Made by a program: the position numbers and the translations under genes
In this document: positions 31,474-33,012 of the stretch, in pieces
Numbering within the stretch: position 1 is the stretch's first letter
Layout: every line of letters begins with the position of its first letter
DNA from: a virus
IMG/VR virus record: IMGVR_UViG_3300042463_000702
Coordinates: 1 to 33,012 of that record
DNA: 33,012 nucleotides
Reading direction: 5' to 3' (one strand)
The notes under the pieces: model-generated
The model's database searches: none
What the model was told of the DNA's origin: nothing
The model's input: only the letters and a program-made list of their open reading frames with translations

Positions 31474-32739
31474 ATGTCTGATTTGACATTTATTGACTGT
31501 AATGGACTCGCAGGTTTCATGAGCTACGGCTTTGTGAAGTCTGGTATGGAGATGACCCTCCGCACAGGTACTTTGAACTTTGGCAACCCAGTTGCTGAAC
31601 TCAATAGAAAACACCTTGGTGACAACTGGTCATCGTTCTTCTCAAATAGTGAAGAAGAATGGCCAGTAATGAACGCTGACATTGTTATGGGTTGCCCACC
31701 GTGCTCCGGTTGGTCGGTGTGGTCTGGCCCTGCCAACCGTGGACCTGAAGCTGCTGCACATGAGCATACGCGTGCGTTTATGCGATACGCTGCTAAGGTA
31801 AAGCCAAAAATGATTATCTTCGAATGCGTACAGCAAGCGTATACGCAAGGCCGTGAAAGTATGGTCAAGTACCGAGACATGGTTGAAGAACTTTCTGGTA
31901 AGAAGTACGACCTGTATCACGTCAAGATGAACAACCTCCAGGTTGGCGGATTCTCATATCGTGCTCGTTATTTCTGGACTGCCGTTGAGCAGGGAATGCC
32001 ATTTGGCGCAGTTGCCACGACTCCTGAGAAGATGCCCACAATGATGGACGTCATTGGCGACCTCGAAAATTGTGAGATCATGTGGGAGTCGCAGTCGTAC
32101 AGCGGCGAAGGTACAGACTTTGTTAAAGATCTTCGCAATCAAAGCGGTACGGTAAACGGCCATATGGCAAAGAACAATATGAACTCCACACGCATTAAAG
32201 ACATTTTTGACATTGTAGGCAACGATGGTTGGAAGCCGATGATGCCGCTTAACAAAGCACTGCGAAGTGCTGTTGACAAGAACAGTGGAAACTTCCCACA
32301 GACATGGATTGGTCTTTCTGAAAAGATTATTGAGAATGATTTTTACATGGGTTTCTCAATGCCAAGCCGCTGGGACGGGAACTCATGGGCGCATGTTCTC
32401 ACAGGTAGCGCTCTTGATCACGTAATTCACCCTACGCAACCAAGAACCATTACTCACCGAGAAGCCGCAAGAATTCAAGGTTTGCCTGACGACTGGGAAT
32501 TTGTAGAAGCAAAAGGATACTCAGCGTTGTCATCGACTTGGGGCAAGGCAGTTGCTGCACAAGCTGCTAAGTGGATTGGTGATGCTGCTGTTACTGCGCT
32601 GAAAGGCGAACCCAGTGGGCCATCTGGTGAACTTATCGGCGACCGCGAATACTTGATTGATACCGACAAGGGATTCAGCCGTAGCTACGTTGCTAAGGGC
32701 TGGTACCCAAACAAAGCAACCAAGGCTGACCGCGAGTAG
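31474..32739 (+). CDS. C5-cytosine DNA methyltransferase-like protein
   Basis: 421 residues. The motif order is that of C5-cytosine methyltransferases: motif I 'FIDCNGLAGFMSYGF'; motif IV 'MGCPPCSGWSVWSG' with nucleophile C77; motif VI 'IFECVQQ', where the usual ENV is ECV with E117 kept; motif VIII 'GGFSYRARYFW' with R163/R165; and IX-X near the end ('HPTQPRTITHREAARIQGLP', 'WGKAVAAQAAKWIG'). The middle part (about 190-320) should be the target recognition domain. It may methylate phage DNA against host restriction. Because the phage may carry modified cytosine, a non-methyl substrate or another role is possible. It has its own promoter candidate. Confidence 0.82.
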   Translation: MSDLTFIDCNGLAGFMSYGFVKSGMEMTLRTGTLNFGNPVAELNRKHLGDNWSSFFSNSEEEWPVMNADIVMGCPPCSGWSVWSGPANRGPEAAAHEHTRAFMRYAAKVKPKMIIFECVQQAYTQGRESMVKYRDMVEELSGKKYDLYHVKMNNLQVGGFSYRARYFWTAVEQGMPFGAVATTPEKMPTMMDVIGDLENCEIMWESQSYSGEGTDFVKDLRNQSGTVNGHMAKNNMNSTRIKDIFDIVGNDGWKPMMPLNKALRSAVDKNSGNFPQTWIGLSEKIIENDFYMGFSMPSRWDGNSWAHVLTGSALDHVIHPTQPRTITHREAARIQGLPDDWEFVEAKGYSALSSTWGKAVAAQAAKWIGDAAVTALKGEPSGPSGELIGDREYLIDTDKGFSRSYVAKGWYPNKATKADRE

Positions 32740-32753
32740 TCTCGATTACGAAA

Positions 32754-32808
32754 ATTGCATAGTCTGTTGTTATAATCAAAACAACGACACAAGGACAGAC
32801 TATGCAAT
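32754..32808 (+). promoter_or_regulatory. 14-bp perfect inverted repeat enclosing a promoter and covering a start codon
   Basis: ATTGCATAGTCTGT (32754-32767) is the exact reverse complement of ACAGACTATGCAAT (32795-32808). The loop (32768-32794) opens with the extended -10 and ends with the AAGG ribosome site. ATG 32802 lies in the right arm. RNA made from this promoter would lack the left arm and stay open, while read-through RNA could lock the start codon in a stem. Confidence 0.75.
32768..32776 (+). promoter_or_regulatory. Extended -10 promoter with consensus TATAAT
   Basis: TGTTATAAT, a perfect extended -10, with 31 bases from TATAAT to ATG 32802. AACGAC (32783-32788) sits at the expected start of transcription. 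Confidence 0.55.
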
Positions 32809-33012
32809 CATTTCTTACTAGCACTGAGTCATTCGAACTCACTGCGTCTCATCTAGACAACAAGCGTCTTCACAAGCAGACCTTAGAAGCCTGGCAGTGC
32901 CTTCTCACAATGTGTGAGCTAGACCCTGACGGCAATGATCGTAAACCCAAGGGCTGGGCTAGTCATCCTGTTGTCAAAATGTGGAGAGGCCATGAGACAT
33001 TACTTGTTTCAT
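32802..33012 (+). CDS. Pyrimidine-dimer glycosylase-like protein, 5' part
   Basis: The frame is open from ATG 32802 to the window end (70 codons, truncated by the edge). 'MQSFLTSTESFELTASHLDN' is followed by 'KRLHKQTLEAWQCLL' and 'GWASHPVVKMWRGHETLL'. The 'LDxKRLxKQxxEAxQ' and 'W.xHP.VxMWRGxE' pair is known from the pyrimidine dimer DNA glycosylase (Pyr_excise, T4 endonuclease V-like) and MSMEG_6728-type proteins. A DNA repair or base-excision role is likely. Start choice is supported by AAGG at 32791. The C-terminal part is not visible. Confidence 0.65.
   Translation, partial: MQSFLTSTESFELTASHLDNKRLHKQTLEAWQCLLTMCELDPDGNDRKPKGWASHPVVKMWRGHETLLVS

Noticed and set aside
1-33012. tRNA genes, integrase, holin/endolysin
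   Set aside because: Searched by eye in gaps and among proteins. All gaps are under 100 bases and none shows a tRNA-like pattern, and no protein matched lysis or integration families.

Overview
The window reads as a stretch of a tailed, siphovirus-type bacteriophage genome. All genes lie on the + strand, are tightly packed and often overlap by a few bases (TGATG, TAATG, ATGA, GTGA junctions). There are no tRNAs, insertion sequences, integrase or CRISPR arrays. The head-tail and baseplate proteins match layouts I know from phages of Actinobacteria: the connector, the tail terminator, a Dit with the 'CTDIEGWWG' signature, and a ReqiPepy6 Gp37-like protein. The base composition looks moderate (mid-40s % G+C by eye), not the high G+C of Streptomyces or Mycobacterium phages. 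A low-G+C aquatic actinobacterium is a reasonable host guess, but it is only an inference.

Layout. Bases 1-2897 hold head-tail joining genes and the tail assembly chaperone pair, probably joined by a -1 frameshift. Bases 2953-7815 are a 1620-residue tape measure gene carrying a 123-bp tandem repeat. Bases 7857-13150 carry a repetitive tail fibre, an Fn3/glycine-rich adhesin and an unrecognised protein. Bases 13137-18319 carry the Dit, a Gp37-like baseplate protein and a tail protein with an S74 auto-cleaving chaperone. No major tail protein gene sits at its usual place before the chaperones. No lysis genes, terminase, portal or capsid genes are visible.

After a 78-bp gap with a promoter candidate, 18398-33012 is the nucleotide metabolism, replication and DNA modification block. 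It encodes a dNMP-kinase-like fusion, a thymidylate-synthase-fold enzyme, dCMP deaminase, family A DNA polymerase, RuvC-like nuclease, SNF2 helicase, RecB/Cas4-like Fe-S nuclease, Sak4-like ATPase and SSB-like protein. It continues with two related glycosyltransferase-like proteins, a MazG/dUTPase-like pyrophosphatase, small orphans, a DUF6378-type protein, a C5-cytosine methyltransferase-like protein and the start of a pyrimidine-dimer-glycosylase-like gene.

How it fits together. The TS-fold enzyme has Asp (D179) where thymidylate synthases have Asn, the change typical of dCMP hydroxymethylases. With a dNMP kinase, a dCTPase/dUTPase-type pyrophosphatase, dCMP deaminase and two glycosyltransferase-like genes, the block resembles the T4 route to glycosylated hydroxymethylcytosine. 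This is the main hypothesis of the annotation and is not proven. The second theme is regulation. Several gene groups are preceded by extended -10 promoters (TGnTAnnAT). Two of these regions, before the first glycosyltransferase and before the last gene, put the -10 in the loop of a strong inverted repeat whose right arm covers or touches the ribosome binding site or start codon.
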